Shown one piece after another: positions 26,901 through 32,909 of a stretch of DNA of 64,000 nucleotides (the first letter of the stretch is position 1; each line of letters starts with the position of its first letter). This DNA comes from Heliocidaris tuberculata. Lineage: Eukaryota; Echinodermata; Echinoidea; Camarodonta; Echinometridae. The notes beneath the pieces were generated by a model. The model was not told the origin of the DNA and made no database searches. It saw only the letters and a list, made by a program, of their open reading frames with translations. The stretch covers positions 31,741,899-31,805,898 of the forward strand of contig CM046845.1 in assembly GCA_025618425.1 (NCBI GenBank). Reading direction: 5' to 3'. A program made the position numbers and the translations under genes.

Positions 26901-27871
26901 ACAGCAGGATCTTGAAATTCTTATTAAAAATCATGCAGTATTAAACAAATGTGGAATTTTGTAATTTTTCATGCGGTCAGTGAACTACATGTGGCATTAA
27001 TAACAATGTAACCTATTTATTACTTATTCAATTCACTTTAGTAAATTAACGTTAATGCTGCTTCTGCTATGACTATATATGTGTTGAAATCATGACTAAA
27101 GTATGCACCAGATTGCACCATTTAAAATGTAAAATTGTCAGAGCTCCCTACCGTGGAAGGGGGGACACCCCCCCTTCCACCCCCCGGTCGCTTCGCTCCC
27201 TCGCAATGTCTCACTCTAAACTCTCACTCAAGGTTGGCAGCCCTGCTGAGATAGAAATTCCCAATACCCTTGACAAGGACCCACTAGCCTTTACAAAACT
27301 CATCCTCATACCTAACCCAGACCTAAACCACGCTGCCCTAAACTCCTTCACAACCCTTGCCCTACACTTCATCCTGCAGATCCACACTTCTCGCACACTA
27401 GTAACCCAAGCCTAATCACAACAAAGCCAGTCTGACAGTCTACTGTACTACATGTACCCCTGCACATGCTGCAGGAATTAACTGCTGACCTCCGACCCAA
27501 ACAGAGGAAAAAGAAGAAGAAGAAGAAGAAGATCTATCTGCACTTCAAAATACAACTGGGCAAAGTGTGAAGAACAATTTGCAATTTTAACGAGTAACAT
27601 CTTCATTTTTTTTTTTTTTTTTTTTTTTTTTTGGTGACTTTTCTTAATCTTTATCTCATGAATTTCTGTGCCAAACTGTCGGCATCATTCACATTTTTTT
27701 CACTCCATTATTACCTTCTGAAGTAAGTCGGCAAAATGGCCTGACCATTTCCACAAAAGACAAGTTGTTCTTTTGTGCCAGTACTTCTGCATCATGACTG
27801 CATGCAACTGCCACAGTTGGTCCAAAAGTGTTCTGAATAAACTCCCTGGCACTCTGCGAGCACTGAGCCAT
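25..27871 (-). CDS. TRAPPC8: TRAPPC8 (Trs85) gene, 20 coding exons, 3' end outside window
   Basis: Trafficking protein particle complex subunit 8, the metazoan Trs85 homologue: a TRAPP-III subunit that helps the complex act as Rab1 exchange factor in ER-Golgi transport and autophagosome formation (known from the family). Twenty minus-strand exons were joined by hand; all introns are GT-AG and all phases agree, giving about 1162 codons of a protein that is about 1435 residues in human. Colinear conserved blocks include MAQCSQS at the start, RKLCHDAV (exon 2), DPWSQYL (exon 5), TLSDHDRLRIFI (exon 7), RKGIQRSLF (exon 8), LEQAAHCFIN and YAFHMILAGHRFSKAG (exon 12), LPQLPLPFI (exon 15), ENPLKVPIVLTNITLLWKF (exon 17), YGPDRRLDPII (exon 19) and VPLWVRGPDDSG (exon 20). 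No stop or frameshift was seen. Introns range from about 320 bp to 6 kb and are full of mobile elements. The last quarter of the coding sequence lies left of position 1. Confidence 0.95.
879..1187 (-). CDS. TRAPPC8: TRAPPC8 exon 19
   Basis: Acceptor AG at 1189-1188, donor GTTAGT from 878; 309 nt. Encodes LYLGLTPLQTGELHITGLTY, later MQDLDIQGPRMNITKAERCG and VVYGPDRRLDPIIAPAMPLL, colinear with the family GELHILGVVYNL...YGPDRRLDPII. Confidence 0.95.
1429..2145. mobile_element. MITE family A copy 1 (6-bp TSD)
   Basis: A 717-bp non-autonomous DNA element in TRAPPC8 intron 18. Terminal inverted repeats begin CAGAGCTGCCAAGT; the flanking duplication is CCTTAG at 1423-1428 and 2146-2151. A roughly 60-bp internal block (ATTACATTTCAGTCCCACAC) occurs twice, near 1555 and 1851, with about 230 bp between. 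Near the right end several CCGTA/TACGG motifs are clustered. No coding capacity. It shares termini with 22890-23289 and 26453-27245. Confidence 0.88.
2226..2300 (-). CDS. TRAPPC8: TRAPPC8 exon 18
   Basis: Acceptor AG at 2302-2301, donor GTGAGT from 2225; 75 nt, phase 0. Encodes VGSVENVVKVECIPEVVLAA and NDYKL. It is short and weakly conserved, but phase and flanking sites fit. Confidence 0.82.
2625..2797 (-). CDS. TRAPPC8: TRAPPC8 exon 17
   Basis: Acceptor AG at 2799-2798, donor GTGAGT from 2624; 173 nt. Encodes EPMTIELVLENPLKVPIVLT and NITLLWKFLPVNYEGG, the start of the C-terminal beta-rich region of the family. Confidence 0.94.
3137..3425. repeat. Two-unit tandem repeat, about 153 bp
   Basis: AGTTATTGTGAT begins both units, near 3138 and 3291; each then carries CAGAAAGTTCA, TTTGACCTTTGACCTTG and CAGATTCAACTCATTTTCG. 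Intron 16. No coding signal. Confidence 0.75.
3717..3923 (-). CDS. TRAPPC8: TRAPPC8 exon 16
   Basis: Acceptor AG at 3925-3924, donor GTAAGC from 3716; 207 nt. Encodes a segment with EEWCRLEEAVAMVANKQKSL and NSTSPLGIIG, aligned to the family WRELEEQVVSVVN...FPLAVVEE. Confidence 0.93.
4069..4762. mobile_element. MITE with GGGTGGTATTCTGAAAATTG termini
   Basis: Terminal inverted repeats of about 22 bp and a 3-bp CAG duplication (4066-4068, 4763-4765). The GGTATTCTGAAAAT motif recurs internally near 4135 and 4232, suggesting terminal duplication or nested insertion. Intron 15. Confidence 0.72.
5025..5093. mobile_element. 69-bp hairpin MITE with TTAA flanks
   Basis: A nearly complete snap-back: AGGGCCCATGCC and GGCATGGGCCCT arms, then pairing AGCAAATG/CATTTGCT, flanked by TTAA at 5021-5024 and 5094-5097. 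Its length and single stem also resemble a microRNA precursor. Confidence 0.65.
5269..5395 (-). CDS. TRAPPC8: TRAPPC8 exon 15
   Basis: Acceptor AG at 5397-5396, donor GTAGGT from 5268; 127 nt. Encodes QLLTMQSQDGQSLATLPQLP and the conserved LPFIKKSATRILL. Confidence 0.92.
5596..5702. repeat. GA-rich microsatellite
   Basis: Imperfect GAGA/GAAA run in intron 14. Confidence 0.9.
5904..6154 (+). mobile_element. tRNA-derived SINE, 5'-truncated copy
   Basis: Shares with the copies at 7750 and 52050 the block TTTGGCAAGACATTAATCTA, then TTTGCCAC, AAATGGGTACCTGGCAGG and the ATTATTATTATT tail. The A box part is missing and the B box is eroded. Confidence 0.75.
6219..6371 (-). CDS. TRAPPC8: TRAPPC8 exon 14
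   Basis: Acceptor AG at 6373-6372, donor GTAGGA from 6218; 153 nt. Encodes DHINLTVGRQSFNLKQLENA and QQVAFLKEYLYIYK. Confidence 0.94.
6891..6962 (-). CDS. TRAPPC8: TRAPPC8 exon 13
   Basis: Acceptor AG at 6964-6963, donor GTGAGT from 6890; 72 nt. Encodes RKHALRSYCQALQVYKGKGW followed by ALAE. Confidence 0.94.
7750..8097 (+). mobile_element. tRNA-derived SINE, full-length copy
   Basis: A box-like TGGTCTAGTGG near 7755 and B box GGTTCGAGTCC at 7799-7809, the RNA polymerase III promoter of a tRNA-like head, are followed by a non-tRNA body and a TATTATTATT tail. Related copies lie at 5904, 46196 and 52050. The length (about 350 bp) and body rule out a plain tRNA gene. Confidence 0.86.
8098..8578. 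mobile_element. Hairpin MITE with ~100-bp inverted repeats
   Basis: The left arm (TTAGTACTAATTATTGCGCA... to about 8200) and the right arm (about 8475-8578) are inverted copies, sharing GCGCAAATAT, AGCTTCCT and TTACTCGTGATAACAAATTT. Inner arms repeat CTGATAAGTAGCGCGG in both orientations. No coding capacity. Confidence 0.75.
8898..8922. repeat. TA microsatellite
   Basis: Twelve or so TA units in intron 12. Confidence 0.9.
9320..9466. mobile_element. 147-bp MITE, GGGCCC termini, copy 1
   Basis: Ends GGGCCCCATTTTATAAAACT and, inverted, GGGCCCGTTTCATAAAACTT; contains CTCTCAGCCAATCAGATTC. The copy at 11401-11547 is in the opposite orientation. Intron 12. Confidence 0.78.
9524..9655 (-). CDS. 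TRAPPC8: TRAPPC8 exon 12
   Basis: Acceptor AG at 9657-9656, donor GTATGC from 9523; 132 nt, phase 0 both sides. Encodes DSDLRSALFLEQAAHCFIN and MVRKYAFHMILAGHRFSKAG, the most conserved stretch of the gene. Confidence 0.97.
10150..10262 (+). repeat. Retroposon 3' tail with ATT repeats
   Basis: Resembles the 3' part of the tRNA-derived SINEs: GTAAAGCGCCATGAG, CTAAGCGCTTAATAA and a (TTA)n tail. The head is absent. Confidence 0.55.
10412..10517 (-). CDS. TRAPPC8: TRAPPC8 exon 11
   Basis: Acceptor AG at 10519-10518, donor GTGAGT from 10411; 106 nt. Encodes QPQLATRAVLIGTEIQKARR and MFSEAALEFIRLTGE, matching the family ...EAAALLIRLTSE. Confidence 0.93.
10933..11033 (-). CDS. TRAPPC8: TRAPPC8 exon 10
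   Basis: Acceptor AG at 11035-11034, donor GTAAGT from 10932; 101 nt. Encodes EFAAISAYMLGHIQKSYPGH and YMENAVTTYLTSC. Confidence 0.92.
11401..11547. mobile_element. 147-bp MITE, GGGCCC termini, copy 2
   Basis: Inverted relative to 9320-9466 and of equal length. Ends pair as GGGCCCGTTTCATAAAACTT; CTGATTGGCTGAGAGCAAAT lies in the middle. Intron 9. Confidence 0.8.
11643..11968. mobile_element. MITE with GGCCSGTATTCTCGAAAG termini
   Basis: 326 bp with matching inverted ends extending to CTTAAGCC; TAT flanks both sides (11640-11642, 11969-11971). The left end carries a further perfect inner hairpin, GTGGCCTAAGTTAAGCC with its complement. A poly-G run precedes the right end. Confidence 0.75.
12367..12517 (-). 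CDS. TRAPPC8: TRAPPC8 exon 9
   Basis: Acceptor AG at 12519-12518, donor GTAAGC from 12366; 151 nt. Encodes YLRESPEIQMRRRADLAFMV and YTSYHTAKGDFGNDQAWMHY, a helical-repeat region well conserved in TRAPPC8. Confidence 0.94.
13120..13235 (-). CDS. TRAPPC8: TRAPPC8 exon 8
   Basis: Acceptor AG at 13237-13236, donor GTGAGC from 13119; 116 nt. Encodes LASRKGIQRSLFNVTKKLFM and a polar tail ending DSSP, aligned to the family SRKGLSRSLF...TKKWF segment. It is separated from exon 7 by a 6-kb repeat-filled intron. Confidence 0.93.
13340..14075. repeat. Left arm of a 5.3-kb inverted repeat
   Basis: Reverse-complement relative of 17960-18675. Shared landmarks: GGGTTTCAATATGGCTACCA, ACCTTGAGCAATTTTCATAA, TTTAAATGAAGGGGTTTTGG and CAAAGGTCAAATTCAAATAT. 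Both arms contain a similar short open frame (MATRRHFGFMQIMKIAQGCR), which reflects shared descent; no known protein was recognised. Intron 7. Confidence 0.75.
15796..16452. mobile_element. 657-bp foldback element
   Basis: Two arms of about 300 bp meet at 16110-16125 around GCGATCGCGA/ACGATCGCGAG. The outer ends are ATTCGACACCAC and GTGGTGTCGG; CAACTCATCCTCCAGTAAAA pairs with its complement near 16262-16290. It lies within a region of GGCC and TGCCCTTT motifs (15340-17010), itself between the arms of the 13.3/18.7-kb inverted repeat. No coding capacity. Confidence 0.8.
17960..18675. repeat. Right arm of a 5.3-kb inverted repeat
   Basis: Partner of 13340-14075, inverted. Outer similarity fades past GTACGCAACATTCCTAGGTC near 18606-18625. 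It could be the terminus of a large DNA element or an independent copy in opposite orientation. Confidence 0.7.
19239..19642 (-). CDS. TRAPPC8: TRAPPC8 exon 7
   Basis: Acceptor AG at 19644-19643, donor GTGAGT from 19238; 404 nt, the second largest exon here. A low-complexity linker with repeated SDPLT is followed by conserved THGAYLTLSDHDRLRIFI and FVVRGLLPYIERMIRTL. The linker repeats are a local expansion of a disordered segment that is variable across animals. Confidence 0.93.
19830..19947 (-). CDS. TRAPPC8: TRAPPC8 exon 6
   Basis: Acceptor AG at 19949-19948, donor GTCAGT from 19829; 118 nt. Encodes EPVEVDVVPANDPAMFPDQV and a Ser/Thr/Asn-rich stretch. This part is poorly conserved in the family, so the call rests on splice phase and position. 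Confidence 0.8.
20577..20745 (-). CDS. TRAPPC8: TRAPPC8 exon 5
   Basis: Acceptor AG at 20747-20746, donor GTGAGT from 20576; 169 nt ending in phase 0. Encodes ADAIYQSMKSTYGSHACHLL, INSR and the conserved DPWSQYL motif. Confidence 0.94.
21120..21294 (-). CDS. TRAPPC8: TRAPPC8 exon 4
   Basis: Acceptor AG at 21296-21295, donor GTGAGT from 21119; 175 nt. Encodes MLVVSTGHADPMDQFVKLSQ followed by the conserved WLCPNIFKYYVLLHD and an acidic EGEEE tract. Confidence 0.94.
21480..21887. mobile_element. 408-bp TTAA-flanked MITE family B, copy 1
   Basis: Begins CCCTTTGGAGACA and ends TGTCCTGAAAGGG, flanked by TTAA at 21476-21479 and 21888-21891. The copy at 51185-51592 has exactly the same length. TTAA duplication with CCC termini is typical of piggyBac-type elements; the assignment is inference. 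Intron 3. Confidence 0.82.
22159..22248 (-). CDS. TRAPPC8: TRAPPC8 exon 3
   Basis: Acceptor AG at 22250-22249, donor GTATCC from 22158; 90 nt. Encodes STPWYEAYRESVLQNMATSD and HEFIRHFVA, matching the family's TTPWFESYRE...HEFL segment. Confidence 0.92.
22620..22817 (-). CDS. TRAPPC8: TRAPPC8 exon 2
   Basis: Acceptor AG at 22819-22818, donor GTGAGT from 22619; 198 nt, phase 1 in and out. Encodes HIRDPAGQPHSIHNLRLIV through VGSYDLQIS. A MITE sits only about 70 bp upstream of the acceptor. Confidence 0.93.
22890..23289. mobile_element. MITE family A copy 2 (6-bp TSD)
   Basis: A 400-bp copy of the element at 1429-2145, in TRAPPC8 intron 1, with the same termini and a CAATAG duplication at 22884-22889 and 23290-23295. 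It lacks the ~300-bp duplicated middle section of copy 1, so it is nearer the simpler form. Confidence 0.88.
24101..24540. repeat. Repeat with GGGAGACTG/CTCCCA palindromes
   Basis: GGGAGACTGTCTCCC and GGGAGACTGACTCCC occur near 24131 and 24413; the outer parts, CGATATTTGAGACC and CCAGTCTCCAATATC, are roughly inverted. Probably an old MITE. Intron 1. Confidence 0.5.
25060..27530 (+). pseudogene. 5'-truncated non-LTR retrotransposon (LINE) remnant
   Basis: Starts inside a reverse transcriptase domain. DLLDAQKAFDCVWHDGLF carries motif A, MGVRQGSILSPSLYTLFI motif B and VIADDVALLA motif C. Two frameshifts follow, around 25400 and 25500, then an open frame to 26452 with a cysteine-rich end (CPLCKEDEEDVTHF). 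A MITE interrupts the frame at 26453-27245; the remaining codons run to TRTLVTQA and a stop at 27413-27415. A short 3' tail ends in an AAG/GAA run near 27507-27530. CR1/L2-like affiliation is possible but not certain. It lies antisense in TRAPPC8 intron 1. Confidence 0.85.
26453..27245. mobile_element. MITE family A relative, inserted inside a LINE
   Basis: A 793-bp element with termini CAGGGCTGCCAA and TTGGCAGCCCTG and a CTGAGA duplication (26447-26452, 27246-27251). It lies inside the LINE reading frame: leaving out the element plus one duplication keeps that frame open through KLPE and IEIPNTL. The internal sequence differs from the other family A copies; the terminal dozen bases and TSD length are shared. 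No coding capacity was recognised. Confidence 0.85.
27507..27632. repeat. GAA run and poly-T tract
   Basis: A (GAA)n run at 27507-27530 ends the LINE copy; a 26-bp poly-T lies at about 27607-27632, near the exon 1 donor side of intron 1. Confidence 0.8.
27715..27871 (-). CDS. TRAPPC8: TRAPPC8 exon 1 (start codon)
   Basis: The start is placed at the ATG on 27871-27869, because MAQCSQSAREFI aligns with the family N terminus; an ATG further upstream in the same open frame (27919) adds MKYLSLEVSRRTTDLI, which has no counterpart that I know. The exon ends after ...CRLTSE plus one base; donor GTAATA at 27714. Upstream lies the presumed 5' UTR and promoter. Confidence 0.92.
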
Positions 27872-28480
27872 GATCAGATCAGTTGTTCTGCGACTAACTT
27901 CCAGCGACAGATATTTCAAAAACAGTGCTTTCTCGTTCTCCTTATCCCTTAAAAACTATACTAATTAAACAAGCAAAATATTCTCTTTCGTCAAACGCCA
28001 CATGTTATCACAAGGCTATCTTTTTTTTCTCCTATACCAGCCTAATCCAATCCTTCCCGGCTGATATCTCTATTTTTACACAGGATCGTATGATAAACCA
28101 GTCGCCATTATTTTTACACTAGCATACGCCACACTTCGCTACGTCAACGTGTGAGATGGAGCCTTACTACACGGCTGGATGTAAAATGGGGATAAGCGAA
28201 ATATGTAACTGTGTGATTTATAAACAGTAGACGGCGCTAAAGCACAATATGATCAGAGCTATAATGATTCAAAACAAAAAAAATAATGATCGAATCTCTT
28301 TGAATAGAGGTGGGTGTGACTAGTGGAAGTTTTGGTAAAATCATTATCAATGAAAAGAGAATAAAAACTCATATCAAACATAAATTAAGCCCGTAGTAAT
28401 GAAAATAGTTGTTAGTTCTGGAAGTTATAGCGTTTCAGAGCAATTAACTTTAGTCAGTGAATATACAATAATGGGGGGGG
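27872..28480. promoter_or_regulatory. Putative TRAPPC8 5' flank and promoter region
   Basis: Sequence just upstream of the start codon on the minus strand. It has no long open frame and no recognised repeat up to the poly-G run at 28473-28488. The transcription start, and any 5' UTR intron, cannot be fixed from sequence. The role is inferred from position only. Confidence 0.35.
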
Positions 28481-28559
28481 GGGGGGGCTGCGCTTCTTTT
28501 AGTAGACACGTTTCATAATGTATAGTAGAAAAATTGGAAAATGATATGCTCATTCGCAT

Positions 28560-29270
28560 GCTCAGCCCCTCCCCCACTTTCAGGTATCTGTGGTATGCCT
28601 TTTTTATTTTTGAAAAATGCCCCCGTTCTCTCTGATAAGTGCCCTTTTTTTACTACTAAATGTGCCCCTTTTCCTTTCTAATAAGTGCCCTTTCCCCTTC
28701 TGAGAAGTGCCCTTTGTTCTCCTTCTGAAAAGTTCCCCTTTTCAAATCAGATAATTGCCACCTTATTTATTCAATAAGTGCCCTTTTTGCCTTCTGAAAA
28801 ATGTCCCTTTTCAAATCTGATAATTGCCACCTTATCTCTCTAATATGTATCCTTTTCTCATTCTGGTAAGTGTCCCTTTTCGAATTTAAATATTGCCCCG
28901 TTTTCTCTCTAATATAATTATCATGCCCTTTCTCCTTTGATAAGTGCATTTTTACTTGTGATAGGTGTCCCTTTTCCCTTCTAATATGTGCCCTTTTCCT
29001 CTTAAATGCCCCTTTTCACCTCTTATAAGTGCCCCTTTCCACCTCTGATAAGAGCCCTTTCCTCTTGTTATAAGTGCCCATTTTACCTATATTTCCAACT
29101 TTTTTTTTTTTTTTTGGACAAAAGGAGCCATATCCAGCTTCAAAGAATCGGTGCGGCTTTACAGGTACCCATATTACTACAACTACAATGTAAAGCAGCG
29201 GAGTTGGAGGTAAAAGGGGCACAACCCCCCCCCCCCCCAACAAAGGATTTCTCATTCCGCTCGCTCGATT
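28560..29270 (+). repeat. Minisatellite-bearing repeat, plus orientation
   Basis: About twenty degenerate 20-25-bp units of the form TGATAAGTGCCCTTTTCCYTTC (28600-29090), then a unique part (AAAGGAGCCATATCCAGCTT, AATCGGTGCGG, CTACAATGTAAAGCAGC) and a poly-C run. The same order appears inverted at 32910-33440. Confidence 0.8.
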
Positions 29271-29426
29271 GTGCCAATAATTTACACCAAGTATATAAGG
29301 ACAATATTTTATGAAAATGTCCCCATAATTCGCTAACTCTTACAGTATAATGAAATCAAGCAGATTGCATAAGGTATTTTATCAGTGTAATCCTATAAAG
29401 AAAACGACAGGGTTAATGTAGAAATT

Positions 29427-29875
29427 GATTCTAGGACAACTACCCCCTAGACAACTACCCCCCCGGACAACTACCCCCCGGAAAACCACCCCCTGGACGA
29501 CTACCCCCCTAGGACATCTACCCCCCAGGACATCTACCCCCCAGGACAACTACCCCCCAGGACAATTACCCCCCAGGACAACTACCCCCCAGGACAATTA
29601 CCCCCAAGGACAACTACCCCCCAGGACAATTACCCCCAGGACAATTTTTCCGGGGGTAGCTGTCCAGGGGGTAGTTGTTCGGGGGGGGTAGTTGTCCGGG
29701 GGGTAATTGTCCTGGGGGGTAGTTGTCCTGGGGGGTAATTGTCCTGGGGGGTAGTTGTCCTAGGGGGTAGTTGTCCTGGGGGGTAGTTGTCCTAGGGGGG
29801 TAGTCGTCCAGGGGGTGGTTTTCCGGGGGTGGTTGTCCGGGGGGTAATTGTCCAGGGGGTAGTTGTCCGGATACG
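29427..29875. mobile_element. Foldback element made of inverted 17-bp repeats, 9-bp TSD
   Basis: The left half (29431-29645) is a tandem array of about 17-bp units CAGGACAACTACCCCCC; the right half is the same array in reverse (GGGGGGTAGTTGTCCTG). The whole folds on itself around 29648. A perfect 9-bp direct repeat, GTAGAAATT, flanks it at 29418-29426 and 29876-29884. Arms built of tandem repeats plus a 9-bp duplication are the hallmarks of Drosophila FB-type foldback elements (Mutator superfamily). A proline-rich open frame inside is a by-product of the repeat. Confidence 0.85.
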
Positions 29876-30045
29876 GTAGAAATTAAAAGATCATTTTACA
29901 TTCCCCAAAATGAATTTGCTGTTGTCATTTTCATTATATCACTGTAAATAATGTACAGCTCAAGGACTTCAGCAGTAGAAAAAAGTCAGTAATTTTTTGC
30001 TCACTCGCTTCGCTCGCTCGCACATGAATCATTATTCCATTACAC

Positions 30046-30358
30046 AGGGGCGGATCCAGGAATTCGTATAAGGGGGGGGGGGGCACACAAATGCAGGATT
30101 GTCAACTTTGGGAAACTGCTTGGAGGGAGACCCATATTTTTTTGGTCTCTCGCCAGCCCTCCAAAAGTCGCTCAGTGGGGGGGGGGGGGGGGGGTTATGG
30201 GGTCCAGTTCCCCTCAATAATTCTCTGACAAGCAAAAAAAAAAAAAAAAAAAAAGGTTTTCTGCTCGAAAAGGGGGGGGGGCACATTGCATTGTTTTCCC
30301 TCAAAAGGGGGGGGGGGCACGGGCCGGGATTGCCCCCCCCCCCCTGAATCCGCCACTG
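30046..30358. mobile_element. hAT-type MITE with 8-bp TSD
   Basis: Ends AGGGGCGGATCCAGG and CCTGAATCCGCCACTG (inverted: CAGTGGCGGATTCAGG); 8-bp duplication CATTACAC at 30038-30045 and 30359-30366 (one base is shared with the terminus). Inside are long G/C homopolymers. Related copies lie at 39464 and 39994. Confidence 0.85.
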
Positions 30359-31728
30359 CATTACACACAACTGCTAATCAGGGAAGCTGAAGTAGTGACC
30401 AGAACCACAATAAAAAGGAAGAAGGCGATGTTTGATAATAACTATATCAATTAGACTGTATGGTAATTGACAATAACTATATTGATTAGACTGTATGTAG
30501 GGTAATACCAATGTCACAAAATGTTCCCTTTTTCGCTTTATGTTCACCCCTTGTAGGTTCCCCCCCAAAGTGCCCCTTTTTGCTGGTGCCCCCTACTTTG
30601 AAAGACTCTCCGCCGCCCCCGTTTCATGGGGTCTGGCACCCCCTTCCCGATTTACAATTTTGTCATTTCTTATAATTTTGGACTGTACATATAAGTTGGC
30701 GCCGATCTTATCATGCTTTGATTTTTCCATTGTCCAATGCATGCGATATGCAATACAAGCCCGGCTGGACATGTTTTCAATTTCAATTCATTTACTTCAT
30801 TCTCCATAAAAACACACAAATAATTATGATACATGATACATGAGATAAAATTTTTGACATAAAACAAACTTAAGGTACATGATTAATATGATACCATGAT
30901 GTACATTTAAAAAAAATTAAACGAGAGACATTTTATGGGAATGGGGGTCAACAAAAAGAGTATTTAGCCTTATAAAACGTTGACCAGTTAGATAAAATAA
31001 TCATAAAGCAAGTAAATCGGATACACAAAAAGACAAAAAGAAAGAAAGAAGCATATACAGAGAGAAAGCAAATCAAATCAATCAATCTCATACATACTCA
31101 CAAACTGGGATTTAAAATATTTTTTTTAACTCTTCAAAAAAGGAATATTTTCTTAAAGTGTTTGGGATATTGTTCCATACTACGGGACCTTTAAAAAAGA
31201 TTGAATTTTTTTTTTGGGGAAAAAAAAACCAGGTCTCATCCGCGTAAATCACTTTCTTAAAAGCACCCTAAACGGGCATTGCAGTAGGAGTAGTATTGAT
31301 ACCCTAAACAGGGAAACCCGTCTAACATCTCTGATTTTTATATCTTGCGTGGTATTATATTTTACATCCTTTTTGAGGATTACATCATCATCACAGACCT
31401 TTAAGTTTAGCCGAAAAGGAACAGTAGAAGAAATTTAGCCTAATTTGGAACACATTACCGAACTATATTCCCCCCCCCCCCTTTCCGCAGATCTTCTTCT
31501 TATCACCTCTTAATTTGATACCCTTTTTCTAGATTTTTGCTGTTTTTGATACCCTAAACTCGTAACCCGGGTTACCCGCTTAATACTGAAAAAGTACCCC
31601 TTTTTATCAGTTTTCGTGTACATTTTTGTTTTAAGTATTCTTTTATTCATTTCTTTTCAGTGAAATCAACAGATATACAAAAATAGAAACATCACAATCA
31701 TGAATAAAGTATAGACAGAAACTTATAC

Positions 31729-31886
31729 AATTAATTGCAAGTATATATATATATAAGTCGTAAACAAATCAAGAAGGTTCTGCGTCGGTGTGTTGAAATA
31801 GATAGCAAACAATTATGTTGAAATAAAAACACCGCAAGACGTAAAATTTACTTCTTGCGGTGTTTTTATTTCAACATAATTGTTTG

Positions 31887-31928
<42 letters not shown>

Positions 31929-31942
31929 TTGCAATTAATTGT
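31729..31942. repeat. Nested palindrome with TA microsatellite
   Basis: Arms of about 37 bp (ATAGCAAACAATTATGTTGA... and its complement, 31799-31891) surround a ~15-nt loop. Outside, TTAATTGCAAGTATATATAT (31731) is mirrored at about 31915-31940. A (TA)n run lies in the right arm. Likely a MITE or cruciform-forming sequence. Confidence 0.75.
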
Positions 31943-32448
31943 AAATGTATACATTCCTTTAAAATCGGCGATTTCAGCTCATTACCCATGATTTCACATA
32001 GCAACTGAATATGTTCACATTCTTGAAATACGTGACGATATGTTTCTTCTTCCCTTTTGCAAAAGGAGCATAAACTACTAGCGGATGATGTACAGGCCTC
32101 AATGAGACATGCCCCCCCCCCCCCCGGGAATACAAGTCATGTTAACACAGTAATTATCATTATTTAATTGCCTGGAAATATTTCGCTTGGGCCGGCCGGC
32201 TGCTTAAGGCCCCAAGACGACTCACTTGAGCTTTTGATCGGGACCGCATCTTCATCTCTTTCATGTACCATCAGATCAGTAGAATCCATCCATTATAAAA
32301 GTCAGTATAATGAAGGGAAAAAACAAAACTAACATTATCTAATGCATGGACGAGTGGATCAAAATCTCCCAGTTTTAGCCCCGTGCCAATGCGCTTTCAA
32401 ACTGATCTACCACCCCCGAAATAAAGATTCTTTATTTTTTAAATCAGT

Positions 32449-32452
<4 letters not shown>

Positions 32453-32506
<54 letters not shown>
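32453..32506. repeat. AG microsatellite
   Basis: About 26 perfect AG units. Confidence 0.95.
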
Positions 32507-32509
<3 letters not shown>

Positions 32510-32909
32510 AAGGAGTTACTACCAGTAGCTACTGCTACTCAGGGGCGTTCGATGGGTGGCAGGTGCGGCAGTTGCCCCCTGCGCCCCCGAAAATATTGGA
32601 AGGGCAAACATATCGTTTTGCCCCCGCAATAAATCCGGAGGTGTAAAATGAAATAAGGAAAAAAATGATGCAAAACTCGGAAATGAAACCTTCCAAACAA
32701 TGAAATTCAAATGTATACACAATCAGACTTCAATTTCGCCGCGCCGCTTCATGCATACTGTAACCGTGGAGAAGCCCGGAATAAGAGCGTTAACAAAATC
32801 ATGAAAGGTACTATTAATTTTAGGCTGGGGAAATTTTCAGAAAATATTGCTCTTACATGGTGGAAATTATGGGCACATTCGAACGAGCGGAATGAGAATG
32901 CCTTCGCTT

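Noticed and set aside
29425..29691. Proline/threonine-rich 88-codon frame
   Set aside because: It is the left arm of the foldback element read through the 17-bp repeats.
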